From Methanobacterium sp964452085 (GTDB taxonomy: Archaea; Methanobacteriota; Methanobacteria; Methanobacteriales; Methanobacteriaceae), in assembly GCA_964452085.1 (NCBI GenBank), contig CAYVKL010000007.1, positions 1 through 64,000 on the forward strand: a stretch of 64,000 nucleotides of DNA, read 5' to 3'. Within the stretch, counting starts at the first letter, position 1. The number at the start of each line of letters is the position of its first letter. A program made the translations under genes and the position numbers. Below are positions 23,014 to 32,872 of this stretch, piece by piece. The notes below the pieces were generated by a model that worked only from the letters and a program-made list of their open reading frames with translations, made no database searches and was not told the DNA's origin.

Positions 23014-24087
23014 ATGGTTAATAATATGAAAAATGGTCACAGTGTCCATGAAAATTTAAAAAGAGTCAAACAGTGTTTTGGTTTTATACCTCCCCATATT
23101 ATGGGTGCTTTAGCACGGGAAGGGGTGGAAGAAGCACGTTTTACCATCCAGCAAAGTAGGTTAAGTAGGGTTAACCGGTCAGAAAAAATTGTAAATATGG
23201 AAGCATTCTGTGGAACTGCAAAGGAAGGGATTGCCAGTAGAAAAGTCTATGATTCGGGAAATACTTACGAACAGCAAGTTAAATTAGTACGATCTGAAGG
23301 TGAATCTCCAATTTCCGATGAAACAGTAAATAATGCTTATGATTATGTAGGGCAAGTTTTTGATTATTTCAAAACTGTACTGGGCCGTAATTCCATTGAC
23401 AATCTGGGGATGAACCTCGTAATCAATGTTCATTTTGGGGAAAAATATCAAAATGCATTTTGGGATGGGGATGACATCACCCTGGGAGATGGAGATGGGA
23501 AAATCTTTCGAGACTTCTCCAAATCACTGGATGTCATTGCCCATGAACTTTCGCATGGTGTGACTCAATTTACTGCTAATTTCAAATACAGCGGACAATC
23601 AGGAGCACTCCACGAACATTTTTCTGATGTTTTTGGCAGTGCTATCACTCAACATGTGGCAAATCAGACTGCAGATAATGCAGACTGGTTAATTGGAAAC
23701 GAAATCATGGGGCCTGAACTTTATGGGGAATCAATACGTTCCATGAGCGAACCCGGAACTGCTTATGATAATAGTTTACTGGGAAAAGACACTCAACCCG
23801 GACACATGAAAGATTATTATTCTGGAACCGCTGATAACTACGGAGTTCACATTAACAGTGGTATACCAAACAAAGCATTTTACTTAGCTTCAATGGAGCT
23901 TGGCACAGATAGAACCGCTATGATTTGGTATCAGGCACTACAAAAATTATGGCCCAATGCCAATTTCAACGATGCAGTGAAAATCATTGTGGAAACCACC
24001 CGATCAATGGTTAAAGATGATTTAATTCATCAAGGTGCAACTCAAAAAGTTAGAACTGCATTCAGAGATGTGGGATTGCCTAAATAA
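23014..24087 (+). CDS. M4-family zinc metalloprotease, protealysin-like, no signal peptide
   Basis: Thermolysin-family endopeptidase of 357 residues. The N terminus has no signal peptide but a short propeptide with FIPPHIMGALA near residue 24, as in protealysin-like enzymes that stay or mature inside the cell. The catalytic HELSH is at residues 177-181 (zinc His177 and His181, general base Glu178), the third zinc ligand is Glu201 in 'HEHFSDVFG', and the transition-state His is His279 in 'YGVHINSG'. All active residues are present. RBS is AGGTG. The metacaspase gene follows after 138 bp on the same strand. The target is unknown; it may cut proteins of its own cell or of another after lysis. 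Confidence 0.93.
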   Translation: MVNNMKNGHSVHENLKRVKQCFGFIPPHIMGALAREGVEEARFTIQQSRLSRVNRSEKIVNMEAFCGTAKEGIASRKVYDSGNTYEQQVKLVRSEGESPISDETVNNAYDYVGQVFDYFKTVLGRNSIDNLGMNLVINVHFGEKYQNAFWDGDDITLGDGDGKIFRDFSKSLDVIAHELSHGVTQFTANFKYSGQSGALHEHFSDVFGSAITQHVANQTADNADWLIGNEIMGPELYGESIRSMSEPGTAYDNSLLGKDTQPGHMKDYYSGTADNYGVHINSGIPNKAFYLASMELGTDRTAMIWYQALQKLWPNANFNDAVKIIVETTRSMVKDDLIHQGATQKVRTAFRDVGLPK

Positions 24088-24225
24088 ATTCATAATTTGA
24101 ATTATGGGAGAGGGGGTGATAATTTAGGTGAATTTGGCGATTGTTTATGGTATAAGAATATTTTTAAAAGAATTTTCTCTTGAACAAGCAGGAGTACGGT
24201 TTTAATATGAAATGAGGTTGATAAA

Positions 24226-25053
24226 GTGACAGGTAAAAAAGCATTATGTGTGGGAATAAACAAATTTAAAAATTTACCTTCAGCGGCACTGAATGGTTGT
24301 GTGAATGATGCAAATGATATGGAATCTTTATTAAAAGCATTGTTGGGGTTTACATCTGGTGACATAGTTAAACTCACCGATGCCAAGGCCACTAAGGCTA
24401 GTATAATGAAAAATCTTAAAGAAATGGTTGACGGAGCTAAAAAAGGTAAATACAGTTATTTAGTATTCAGTTTATCCAGTCATGGAACTCAATTACCTGA
24501 TTTAAGTGGGGATGAGCCAGACCGGGCTGATGAAGCTTTCTGTCCCTATGATCTTGCTCAAAAAGGGAATAACTGGGATCCAAAATACATAATAACTGAT
24601 GATGAATTAAGGGATCTCTTTATACAACTCCCTCAAAATGTGTTGTTGGAGGTTTATATGGACACTTGCCATAGTGGGACCGGCCTAAAAGCAGTAGATC
24701 TCTTACTTGATCGCAAACCAAGGTATTTACCCCCGCCATCAATGGAAGCATTCCAGGAAATTGATGGAAAGCGGCAACGTGGTCTTAATAAAGCACTTTT
24801 AGAGAAAGGAATAACTCATCATATATTATGGGCTGCATGTCGGGCGGATCAAACCAGTGCCGATGCAAACATCGGTGGCGGATATCATGGTGCTTTCACA
24901 TACTTCTTCTGTAAGCAAATGATCGCCACTAAGAACAAGTTATCAAGAACTGCAGTTCTGGATAAAGTGCGTAAAGACCTTCAAGCAGGTAATTTCACTC
25001 AAATACCTCAATTGGAGTGTGAAGCAACTGTAAGAAATAAAAATATTGGTTAA
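24226..25053 (+). CDS. Caspase-family (metacaspase-like, C14) protease
   Basis: Cysteine protease of 275 residues with the caspase fold. The family start 'KKALCVGINKFKNL' leads to the catalytic His86 in SSHGTQ and Cys148 in DTCHSGT. No propeptide, TM span or extra domain is seen, so it is a compact type like bacterial and archaeal orthocaspases, which usually cut after Arg or Lys. The start is GTG at 24226 with GAGGTTGAT upstream. It follows the M4 protease gene on the same strand and is closed by a strong hairpin terminator. Physiological role in archaea is not established. Confidence 0.9.
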   Translation: MTGKKALCVGINKFKNLPSAALNGCVNDANDMESLLKALLGFTSGDIVKLTDAKATKASIMKNLKEMVDGAKKGKYSYLVFSLSSHGTQLPDLSGDEPDRADEAFCPYDLAQKGNNWDPKYIITDDELRDLFIQLPQNVLLEVYMDTCHSGTGLKAVDLLLDRKPRYLPPPSMEAFQEIDGKRQRGLNKALLEKGITHHILWAACRADQTSADANIGGGYHGAFTYFFCKQMIATKNKLSRTAVLDKVRKDLQAGNFTQIPQLECEATVRNKNIG

Positions 25054-25122
25054 ATTTTTTAATCTTGCAATGTATGCTGGCCTATTTGTTAAATAAAGCA
25101 ATTTTAATCAGTAAAAGGAGTG

Positions 25123-25157
25123 TTCCTGGTAAGTCCAGGAATTTTTATCTTTTTTTT
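25123..25157 (+). terminator. Strong hairpin-plus-T terminator after the metacaspase
   Basis: TTCCTGG (25123-25129) pairs with CCAGGAA (25135-25141) around a 5-base loop and is followed by TTTTTATCTTTTTTTT. It has the form of a bacterial intrinsic terminator and closes the protease pair. The T runs would also serve an archaeal polymerase. Confidence 0.7.
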
Positions 25158-25182
25158 ATCTATTTTTATAAGTAATTATTAA

Positions 25183-26307
<1,125 letters not shown>

Positions 26308-26518
26308 TGATATCAACGCTAATTGTCTTGGTTGATGTTATGATAAAATCAATAATCTCATTTCATCTTTCATAAGCTTTATAAACTTCTTCTGAGTGTA
26401 AAGTTAGCCTAATATACTATTAAATGTTTCGACATTTCATCTAATAAATGTTTGTGGAATGAATGAAAGATTTTTTTTATTAATCATAAAATAATTACAT
26501 GATGGTTAACTGAATTTC

Positions 26519-26959
26519 TTATTGAATTGTGTTTTCAAGGGCTATTAAGCCCATCATTCCGGCAATTGTTAGCCCTATGCTCCACAAAACAATCCCTATA
26601 CTCATCCATAAAATAAGACGATTCTTTTGAGCTCCCAGAGCAATCCCAACTGCTGCCCCAAGAGGGGCGCCAAAAAGTAGGGGTGATGTTAACCCTAACC
26701 CGATTACACCATATTTATTCCATATTTCATACAATCTGCTTTTTTCCAGGGCTTTTTCATCATGATATTTCCATCTTAAGAAACGAGTTCTCAAATTTTC
26801 TCCCAGGAAGGTTACAACAACTGCAGCCATTATGGCACCTGCAGAGGATACAATAGTTATTATTAGCGGATTAACATCCATCAAAAGTCCCAGGGGTATG
26901 GCCAACCAAAGTTCAACAACACTAGCAGCAAAAATAATGATTATTGATTCTAAGTTCAT
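26519..26959 (-). CDS. Small multi-drug export family membrane protein (PF06695-like)
   Basis: 146 residues, almost wholly hydrophobic, with four to five spans broken by a basic cytoplasmic loop near residues 58-78 ('LRTRFLRWKYHDEKALEKSR'). The pattern 'GLGLTSPLLFGAPLGAAVGIALGA' with conserved Pro and Gly matches the COG2426 small multidrug export family. Substrate is unknown; the family name comes from weak evidence and should not be read as function. No clear operon partner. Confidence 0.75.
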   Translation of the reverse strand: MNLESIIIIFAASVVELWLAIPLGLLMDVNPLIITIVSSAGAIMAAVVVTFLGENLRTRFLRWKYHDEKALEKSRLYEIWNKYGVIGLGLTSPLLFGAPLGAAVGIALGAQKNRLILWMSIGIVLWSIGLTIAGMMGLIALENTIQ

Positions 26960-27070
26960 AGGGTCATTTCATACATTTCTGCTATAAAAAACCATCTTTT
27001 AAAATAATTCATCTTAAAAGAAAAAAATAATGGGGGATAGGGAAATTATTTCCTCAATCCTTTAATTTAT

Positions 27071-27364
27071 TCATCCTCTTTGATCTGTTTCTGAGCCATT
27101 ATTGCAGTAGAAATTGTACATCAAGCCAATCTTGTATTTTTGGGCTAGAGGGCAAGTGGGACACAAACATCCCAGAGTCATGGTAATACAATCCTTGCTT
27201 TTCCCAGTAATGCAAAAGATGTTTTCTCCTTTGTTTTTGGCGCATTCATTGTATGTGGGGCAAGTGGGGCATACACAGTCTACTTCTAATTTTTTAACCT
27301 TCTGGGAACGGTCTTCACTGGGAAGTTCTTCCAATTCTTTCATTAGGGTTTCAAAGTCATCCAT
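27071..27364 (-). CDS. DUF2769 cysteine-rich protein
   Basis: 97 residues with two C-x-C-P-x-C-P motifs (CVCPTCPTY near 31 and CLCPTCPLA near 66) and further Cys in 'NECAKNKGENIFCITG' and 'FYCNNGSE'. This is the DUF2769 pattern found mostly in methanogenic archaea. The paired motifs suggest binding of metal or Fe-S clusters (inference). The start ATG lies within a GGTGATATT context. No function is known. Confidence 0.85.
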   Translation of the reverse strand: MDDFETLMKELEELPSEDRSQKVKKLEVDCVCPTCPTYNECAKNKGENIFCITGKSKDCITMTLGCLCPTCPLAQKYKIGLMYNFYCNNGSETDQRG

Positions 27365-27417
27365 AATATCACCTTAAATTCATCCATTCCATTACCCTAA
27401 ATTCATTCATCCCCTAC

Positions 27418-28359
27418 CTAAATAACAGATATAGCTAAGAATACAAATATCCACCATAAAATCACCAATAAACTTGATGATATGAGTGGTAACTTCCCGA
27501 AACTTGCCTTTCCAATCTTGGAACTAACCCACCAGGTCATAATCAAGATTATGATCAAAATTAGACTGTTTAGTAGTCCCAATATATTTAAAGGATTGTT
27601 GTAAATCACCCAGGCCCAAACCAAGGTTGAAATTATTGTTCCGAACCATAATAATGGTTTCAATGCTCCTCCAACTTTTACAGTCATTTCAGTCATTTCT
27701 TCGGACTTTCGGGAACTCACCATGAGGGTGAAAATAGCCATAAGACTTCCTAATGCAAAAATGATTCCTAAAAACTCCAAAAATAGGGTTGTGATTGGTT
27801 TGGCAAAGAACTGTTCTTTCAAGAGAGGTAAAGTGAATATTGCTGTCAAAGCTTCATTTGCAGGAAATGCCTCTATCTTCCCAATGGCAATGGAGTACTT
27901 TCCCTGATTCAGGGAGTTGAATACCTTTATAGTGTAAGTACCAACTGGAACTTGAAGAGTGGCTTCGGGTCCTTTTAGATAGTAATCTCCTCCAAATTCT
28001 TCAAAGTAAGGAGTCCAAGTGGAGCTATTACCATTCAGAAACATTACAACTTTTCCAGATTCATCAGTAACCTCTGCCGAGACAAACTCACCGCCCTGCC
28101 CGGGACTGGTGGGCACCAGGAGGTTGACATATAACTGGAATGGTTTATCAGATTTTATCTGATAATAAACTGGTTTTCCATTTAGCTGTCCGTAAAATGC
28201 CTGGGATATCTCTGGATTTTCAACTATAATGGGATTTTCAACAGAAACTGTGTTTTCAGTATCTAAACGTGGTTGGTGGGCGCTTGTTGCCCCAAATGAT
28301 AAAAATAAAACAAAGACAATTCCTATAATTAAACCGAGTTTTCTGGTTTGGGATGTCAT
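27418..28359 (-). CDS. Secreted-domain membrane protein with a four-span C terminus
   Basis: 313 residues, family not recognised. Residues 8-27 form a signal peptide ending in a likely 'TSA|HQ' cleavage. The extracellular part (28-180) is beta-rich ('KPFQLYVNLLVP', 'VPVGTYTIKVFNSLNQGKYSIAIG') and resembles a PPC/jelly-roll type domain. The C-terminal half has four spans, at about 190-212, 232-250, 256-276 and 292-312. It might sense or bind an outside ligand; nothing in the sequence names it. It lies 53 bp after the DUF2769 gene in transcription order reversed, so they may share a transcript. Confidence 0.65.
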   Translation of the reverse strand: MTSQTRKLGLIIGIVFVLFLSFGATSAHQPRLDTENTVSVENPIIVENPEISQAFYGQLNGKPVYYQIKSDKPFQLYVNLLVPTSPGQGGEFVSAEVTDESGKVVMFLNGNSSTWTPYFEEFGGDYYLKGPEATLQVPVGTYTIKVFNSLNQGKYSIAIGKIEAFPANEALTAIFTLPLLKEQFFAKPITTLFLEFLGIIFALGSLMAIFTLMVSSRKSEEMTEMTVKVGGALKPLLWFGTIISTLVWAWVIYNNPLNILGLLNSLILIIILIMTWWVSSKIGKASFGKLPLISSSLLVILWWIFVFLAISVI

Positions 28360-28745
28360 GTAATTGATTATATTAATAGATGTAAATATTTTTTATTATA
28401 AAGTTTAGTCTTTCTTTTCTTTCTTTGAGTTTAGATGTTTAAGGGCACTTTTCGTATGATAAAATTAGGATATTATATTATACTAATTAATAATCATTAG
28501 TTCTAATACATTATTCAAGAACCTACAGACGTATCTGAGCTTTAATAAAACATTTTTCTAAAAAATATAAATCCTGATCAGATATAATCAATGGATCATT
28601 TGATAATTAAAAAAATAAATTAAAATCGGAATTTCTCTAAATTCCCCTATTCATTCAGGCATTAATTATCAGTAAAATTAGAAATTTTTTAATGAAGGTA
28701 ATTCAAATATTAATAATAATACCTGAGAATTTAATGAAGGTGACA
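28360..28745. other. 386-bp intergenic region, divergent
   Basis: AT-rich spacer between two divergently transcribed membrane-protein genes. TATA-like words on both strands (for example TATTATATTATAC near 28471) fit promoters. I saw no ORF with an RBS, no RNA gene and no long repeat. Confidence 0.5.
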
Positions 28746-29789
28746 ATGAATTACACTCCCCTTAAAATTTACAGATTCATTCCTTTAGGGATGTTTTTTC
28801 TTTGTTTACTATTTGGAATCTATAACCTAGGCGTTAATTCCCCAGATAATTTCATTGCAGGGCATGTAGTGATTTTTTTGGGAGCGGTTTGCCTTACTAT
28901 TTTTTGTGTAGCTTCAATAATCACTGGTCAGATTATCCATGGTGGGAAAAATTTTGATAATATTTTTTATCCTCTCATCGGCTTTGTGGCAGCTATAATA
29001 ACCCTTTCCTATGGGATGTTTCTACTTTCACACAGTTTAGTTTTCTATAAAGTTGCAGGTCACAAAGTTGTAGGGCTGGGGCTCATTTGTTTGTGTATAG
29101 CAACTGAAGCTGCTGTATGCACTAGGTTTATTAATATAAGTCAAAACTCTCGTCTCAGTCAGGGATCCCCTGGATTTAACAGATTTTCAAAAAGAATAAC
29201 CGGATTATTAATACTAATTCCTGTCACTGCAGTGATTGTGGGTTGGGGATGGGTGATTTATCTATTAATGAATTCTAACGTGAATGATAATTTCATTCCG
29301 GGCCATGTAGTGGCTGGTATGACCATGATCTGCACTTGTGTCCTGGTTGCTGTAGTAAATTCAATAAAACAAATAAACAACACCTATAACGAGAATGATA
29401 AAAAAATATGGCCAATAATTGCCTTCATAATGGGTTTAACATCTCTTTTATGGGGGGTAAGTTTATTGGTAATTGATAAAAACCCGGCAATTTATCTGTC
29501 CCCTGGATTAATCCTTATAGGTATATCCTGTGTATGTTTCAGTATTTTCAGTAAAATGTTACTGACATCCAGATCATGGAGAGCAAAATTTCCTCAAGCT
29601 GCAGTAATTCCGTTTATACCATTATTCCTTTTTTTAAGCTGCTTATTCTTATCTTTCTTTGTTTTTCAGGATGCTGTCACCAATCCAAACCTTTTCATAC
29701 CTGCAAGAGTATTGGTAGGTTTGGGATCGGTATGTTTTTCATTATATGCAGTTGTATCCATTTTAGAGTTGATAAATTCTAAGAATTAA
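28746..29789 (+). CDS. YhiM/DUF2776-family inner-membrane protein
   Basis: 347 residues with about ten hydrophobic spans. It has the repeated family motif F-[IV]-[AP]-G-H-V-[VL] four times in variant form (FIAGHVV, FIPGHVV, 'VAGHKVVGLG', 'IPARVLVGLG') and matches the E. coli YhiM pattern along its length, including 'LSPGLILIGISCVCFSIFSKM' and the end 'VLVGLGSVCFSLYAVVSILEL'. YhiM is linked to acid and stress tolerance in E. coli; the mechanism is not known. ATG at 28746 has GAAGGTG upstream and gives the family length; the ORF to 28692 adds 18 residues without support. Confidence 0.85.
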   Translation: MNYTPLKIYRFIPLGMFFLCLLFGIYNLGVNSPDNFIAGHVVIFLGAVCLTIFCVASIITGQIIHGGKNFDNIFYPLIGFVAAIITLSYGMFLLSHSLVFYKVAGHKVVGLGLICLCIATEAAVCTRFINISQNSRLSQGSPGFNRFSKRITGLLILIPVTAVIVGWGWVIYLLMNSNVNDNFIPGHVVAGMTMICTCVLVAVVNSIKQINNTYNENDKKIWPIIAFIMGLTSLLWGVSLLVIDKNPAIYLSPGLILIGISCVCFSIFSKMLLTSRSWRAKFPQAAVIPFIPLFLFLSCLFLSFFVFQDAVTNPNLFIPARVLVGLGSVCFSLYAVVSILELINSKN

Positions 29790-29837
29790 TATTTGGAGTA
29801 TGGGGAGATGAAAATGTTACAGGGATGAGTTGGGGGA

Positions 29838-31076
29838 ATGATTTTGATATTTGAAAATATATTCAAGTGGTATAAAAACATTAAAAGTGATTGGACCCGG
29901 ACCTTAATTTTTTATATAGTATTTTATGCAGTGGTGATAACTCCAGCTTACCTGGTATTCTACAAATTTAACCTGTTTTATACGGACATCAACAGTGCAT
30001 TATACATGCTTAATACCCTAATTGAAAGTTTAGCTTCTGTTTTAGCAATTGTGGTCACTTTAAGTTTAGTTGCGGCTCAATTAGCATCTTCTGCTTCCAC
30101 CCGTGTTCTGGTAATATTTCGAAAATCGCCTGATCTATGGATACTAATTACGGTTTATATAATAGCCATTATTTATGGACTGTCTGTACTTTCAATTATT
30201 GACCCTCAAAGAATCTCCCAACTTCAATGGCACTTGTCTTTTATCTACTTCATAAGCGTGTTTGCATTTGCAGCTTTAATACCATATATATGGGATATAC
30301 TGCTATTAATGAATCCAGAAAATGTGATTAAAAAGTTAGGTAAGGAAATTACTAAAGATGCAATATTGGACTCCATTGAAAAGGATTCTGAGGATTTTGA
30401 GTACAGTTCAGGCCCTATACAGCCACTCATTGATATGATGAACAATGCTCAAACCCAATACCAGGTAGGAATATTCCGTATTGGTCTTGAAACCCTCGAA
30501 AAAGGGATTTTAAAGATATTAGGAGATGGATTGGATGAAATGGAAGAATGTGAGATATCAAACTATCTATTTATAGATCATCTGGATCGAGTGGCAAGAA
30601 TATCCATCCGGGAAAAAAACGAGGTATCTTCTTCAGAGCTAGTTAAAAGTCTGTATAGAATAGGTAAATTTGCCATTAAAGCGGATCAAAAATCTATATT
30701 CGGAAATTCAATCACATTAATCCGTTACATGGGGCAGACAGCTTCAAAAAAAGCAATGAGATACCCTGCCAGTAATTGTCTGGTTTATTTAGGTCAACTA
30801 GGAAAGATGACTGTTGACACTAAAATGGAATATAATAACTACCTAACCTATTTGGTACTTTCTTCTCTTGTTTCTATTTGGGAAGAAGCCTTAAAAGCTG
30901 ATAAAGAATATGCACAGTTCATGCTAAGTTTCTTGCCAGGAATAATGGACGGACTTAAAAATGAAATACATAAATCTGGTGATGAAGTTTTAATTAAGAT
31001 ATTTATAACTTTTACAGAAAAATTAAAGAATTTAGATGGAATTGAAAACTTTTCAATTTCTCTGGAATCATTATAA
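29838..31076 (+). CDS. DUF2254-like membrane protein
   Basis: 412 residues. Four spans lie in the N-terminal 160 residues (about 22-45, 58-80, 100-122, 130-155). The segment 'SLASVLAIVVTLSLVAAQLASS' resembles the core of DUF2254 membrane proteins. The rest is a soluble helical domain of about 250 residues, probably cytoplasmic. Function is unknown. It lies between the YhiM-like gene (48 bp) and the K+ channel gene (59 bp) on one strand, which suggests a common role in membrane stress or ion balance (inference). Confidence 0.55.
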   Translation: MILIFENIFKWYKNIKSDWTRTLIFYIVFYAVVITPAYLVFYKFNLFYTDINSALYMLNTLIESLASVLAIVVTLSLVAAQLASSASTRVLVIFRKSPDLWILITVYIIAIIYGLSVLSIIDPQRISQLQWHLSFIYFISVFAFAALIPYIWDILLLMNPENVIKKLGKEITKDAILDSIEKDSEDFEYSSGPIQPLIDMMNNAQTQYQVGIFRIGLETLEKGILKILGDGLDEMEECEISNYLFIDHLDRVARISIREKNEVSSSELVKSLYRIGKFAIKADQKSIFGNSITLIRYMGQTASKKAMRYPASNCLVYLGQLGKMTVDTKMEYNNYLTYLVLSSLVSIWEEALKADKEYAQFMLSFLPGIMDGLKNEIHKSGDEVLIKIFITFTEKLKNLDGIENFSISLESL

Positions 31077-31135
31077 AGTTTTAATTTCAAATACATTAAA
31101 AGAGTCTTAAAAATGATAATAGGTGTGGCTGAAAG

Positions 31136-31960
31136 ATGGATCGACACTATAAAGTAATTTTTGAAGCATTATTGACCGTTTTAATAATAATTGAACTTTT
31201 GTTCCTAGTTTTAGCATCCATAGGATTTATTGCGGGTATAAAACCTGGTTCTGTTTATGCCTTCGGCAATTGGGATGTATTAATTGGTATCCTAATTTTA
31301 ATTGATTTTGTTTTCTTTAGATTAATTAAGGGAAAAAATCAGAATTTTTGGAATTTTATTGGCGAAAATTGGGTTTACATAATTGCCAGCATCCCATTAT
31401 TCTTTATATGTTTCAATTTATTCCATTTGTTTGATTTTAAGTTATTTATCGCATTAATTGGAATAATAAGAATTTATGCCCTCCTGAAAGTTCTTAAAAT
31501 CACTTCTGGCGAAGTTCGTAAATATCCTCAAAAAACTAAATTGGATTATGCTACATTTGCTTTGCTTTTAGTCCTTATCTTCGGCTCGTACTTATTTTTC
31601 ATAGTGGAAAATGGTGTTAACCCTGAGGTTCCGGGTTATGAATCTGCAATTTGGTTTGCTCTTATTTCCATGACCACTGTAGGTTATGGGGATATTGTTC
31701 CCGTCACTTTAATTGGCCATATAATTGCAATAATCCTTATATTGGCGGGTATGGGTTATTTGAGTTTAGTCACTGCTACTTTAGCTTTTTCTTTCATTGA
31801 AATATTCAGAAAAGAAAGTGGAAAAGCTTCTAATAAGCTTGGCAAAGCAGCAGAAGGACTTAAAAATAGTATTGACAGTCATGATGAAAAAATTGATGAA
31901 GTCTTGAAAAGAATGGATGAAATTGAGAATAAACTAGATGAAATGGAAAAGAAAAGTTAA
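31136..31960 (+). CDS. Voltage-gated-type potassium channel with C-terminal coiled coil
   Basis: 274-residue subunit of a tetrameric K+ channel. Hydrophobic segments fit a reduced voltage-sensor-like bundle (to about residue 125), then the pore module: outer helix (about 138-160), pore loop with the selectivity filter TTVGYGD at 180-186, and inner helix (about 195-220). The last 45 residues form a coiled coil ('DEVLKRMDEIENKLDEMEKKS') that could tetramerise. No RCK domain is present. Charged residues in S4 are few, so voltage dependence is uncertain. Confidence 0.9.
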   Translation: MDRHYKVIFEALLTVLIIIELLFLVLASIGFIAGIKPGSVYAFGNWDVLIGILILIDFVFFRLIKGKNQNFWNFIGENWVYIIASIPLFFICFNLFHLFDFKLFIALIGIIRIYALLKVLKITSGEVRKYPQKTKLDYATFALLLVLIFGSYLFFIVENGVNPEVPGYESAIWFALISMTTVGYGDIVPVTLIGHIIAIILILAGMGYLSLVTATLAFSFIEIFRKESGKASNKLGKAAEGLKNSIDSHDEKIDEVLKRMDEIENKLDEMEKKS

Positions 31961-32128
31961 AATTTTTATTATCATATATTGGCAGTTAATCTATTTCCTA
32001 GTGTCAAATTAAGTATCTACCATAATTTTTTTATGATACCTCTAACAATCATTACTTGATAAGTCATTATTGATAGAGAGTCTTTATTGATATCTAATAC
32101 CCTTCCTAAATTTTTATGAGGTATTGAG

Positions 32129-32802
32129 ATGCCAGATGCAATCCTTAATGAAATAGTATTTTTATCATTTGGAGCCGCAGTTAATCCAACTAATTTAACT
32201 ATAATTTTGATCTATTTAGGTTCAGAATATTTCCCCTTGAAGAAAGGAAGTTTTTATTATGCTGGGAATTTTATTGCATCTTTTATATGGGCATTTTTAA
32301 GTTTACTCTTTGGTGCAGCGCTTCTTGCTATTTTACCTCATTTTTCGTCGTTTATTTCAGCTTGTATAGACATATTAATTGCACTTTTGCTTATAATTCT
32401 TGGAATTTATTTTTTAAGAAGGAAAAAGCCACAAAAAAAGGCAAGGTGGAAGATGCTAAAAAAGATCCCCCTCTTTTGAAGGTTTTTTCATTTGGGTTTT
32501 TCATGAATCTGGCTAATTACAGCAGTGTTCCCTTACTTTTTGTGGCAAGTAAGGATGTGGGACTTACTGGAATGCCTTTTGATTATCAGATGGTCTTGTT
32601 GTTAATGATATGTTTAATCATGAATATTATGGTTGAAATACCATTGTTATTTTACCTTGTTCAAAAGAAAAATGCTTCTAAGGTGTTAAGAAAGGCAAAT
32701 ATACTTTTCACAGCCAAAGGAAATCTTATAATCGCAATATATTTAATTGTAATAGCAATATATCTTCTATGGAGAGCTTTAAACGTTTTAAAGATATTAT
32801 AG
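32129..32802 (+). pseudogene. GAP/SfLAP-type membrane transporter gene split by a -1 frameshift (disrupted or recoded)
   Basis: Two overlapping frames together make one six-span protein. The first (32129-32479, 116 residues) begins 'FLSFGAAVNPTNLTIILIYL', a GAP/SfLAP (LysE-superfamily) start, has three spans and stops at TGA 32477. The second frame continues from the same point with a Lys-rich loop and three more spans ('FFMNLANYSSVPLLFVASKD' onward) to 32802. One extra A in the A7 run at 32433-32439 would restore a single ORF of about 224 residues. The switch is also at a perfect A-AAA-AAG slippery heptamer, so programmed frameshifting is possible. RBS is TGAGGT. It is upstream of and in line with padR. 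Confidence 0.7.
32416..32440 (+). promoter_or_regulatory. Candidate -1 ribosomal frameshift site (slippery heptamer with upstream SD-like element)
   Basis: In the zero frame the codons read CAA AAA AAG at 32432-32440, so bases 32434-32440 form A-AAA-AAG in exact register. AAGAAGGA at 32416-32423 is a Shine-Dalgarno-like element ending about 11 bases upstream, close to the spacing of the dnaX stimulator. A -1 slip joins the two halves of the transporter. I see no strong stem-loop downstream. A simple one-base loss in the homopolymer explains the same data. Confidence 0.4.
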
Positions 32803-32840
32803 GGTGATTTTTTTTTATTTTAATTGTATAATTAGAAACT

Positions 32841-32872
32841 TTTATATAATATTATACACTTAGAATATTATA
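32841..32872 (+). promoter_or_regulatory. padR promoter with repeated AATATTATA words (operator candidate)
   Basis: A TATA-like TTTATATAATATT lies about 27 bp before the padR ATG, close enough to make the mRNA nearly leaderless. The word AATATTATA occurs at 32848-32856 and 32864-32872, and its inverse overlaps the first copy. PadR proteins often repress their own promoters through such AT-rich repeats; binding here is inference. Confidence 0.4.
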
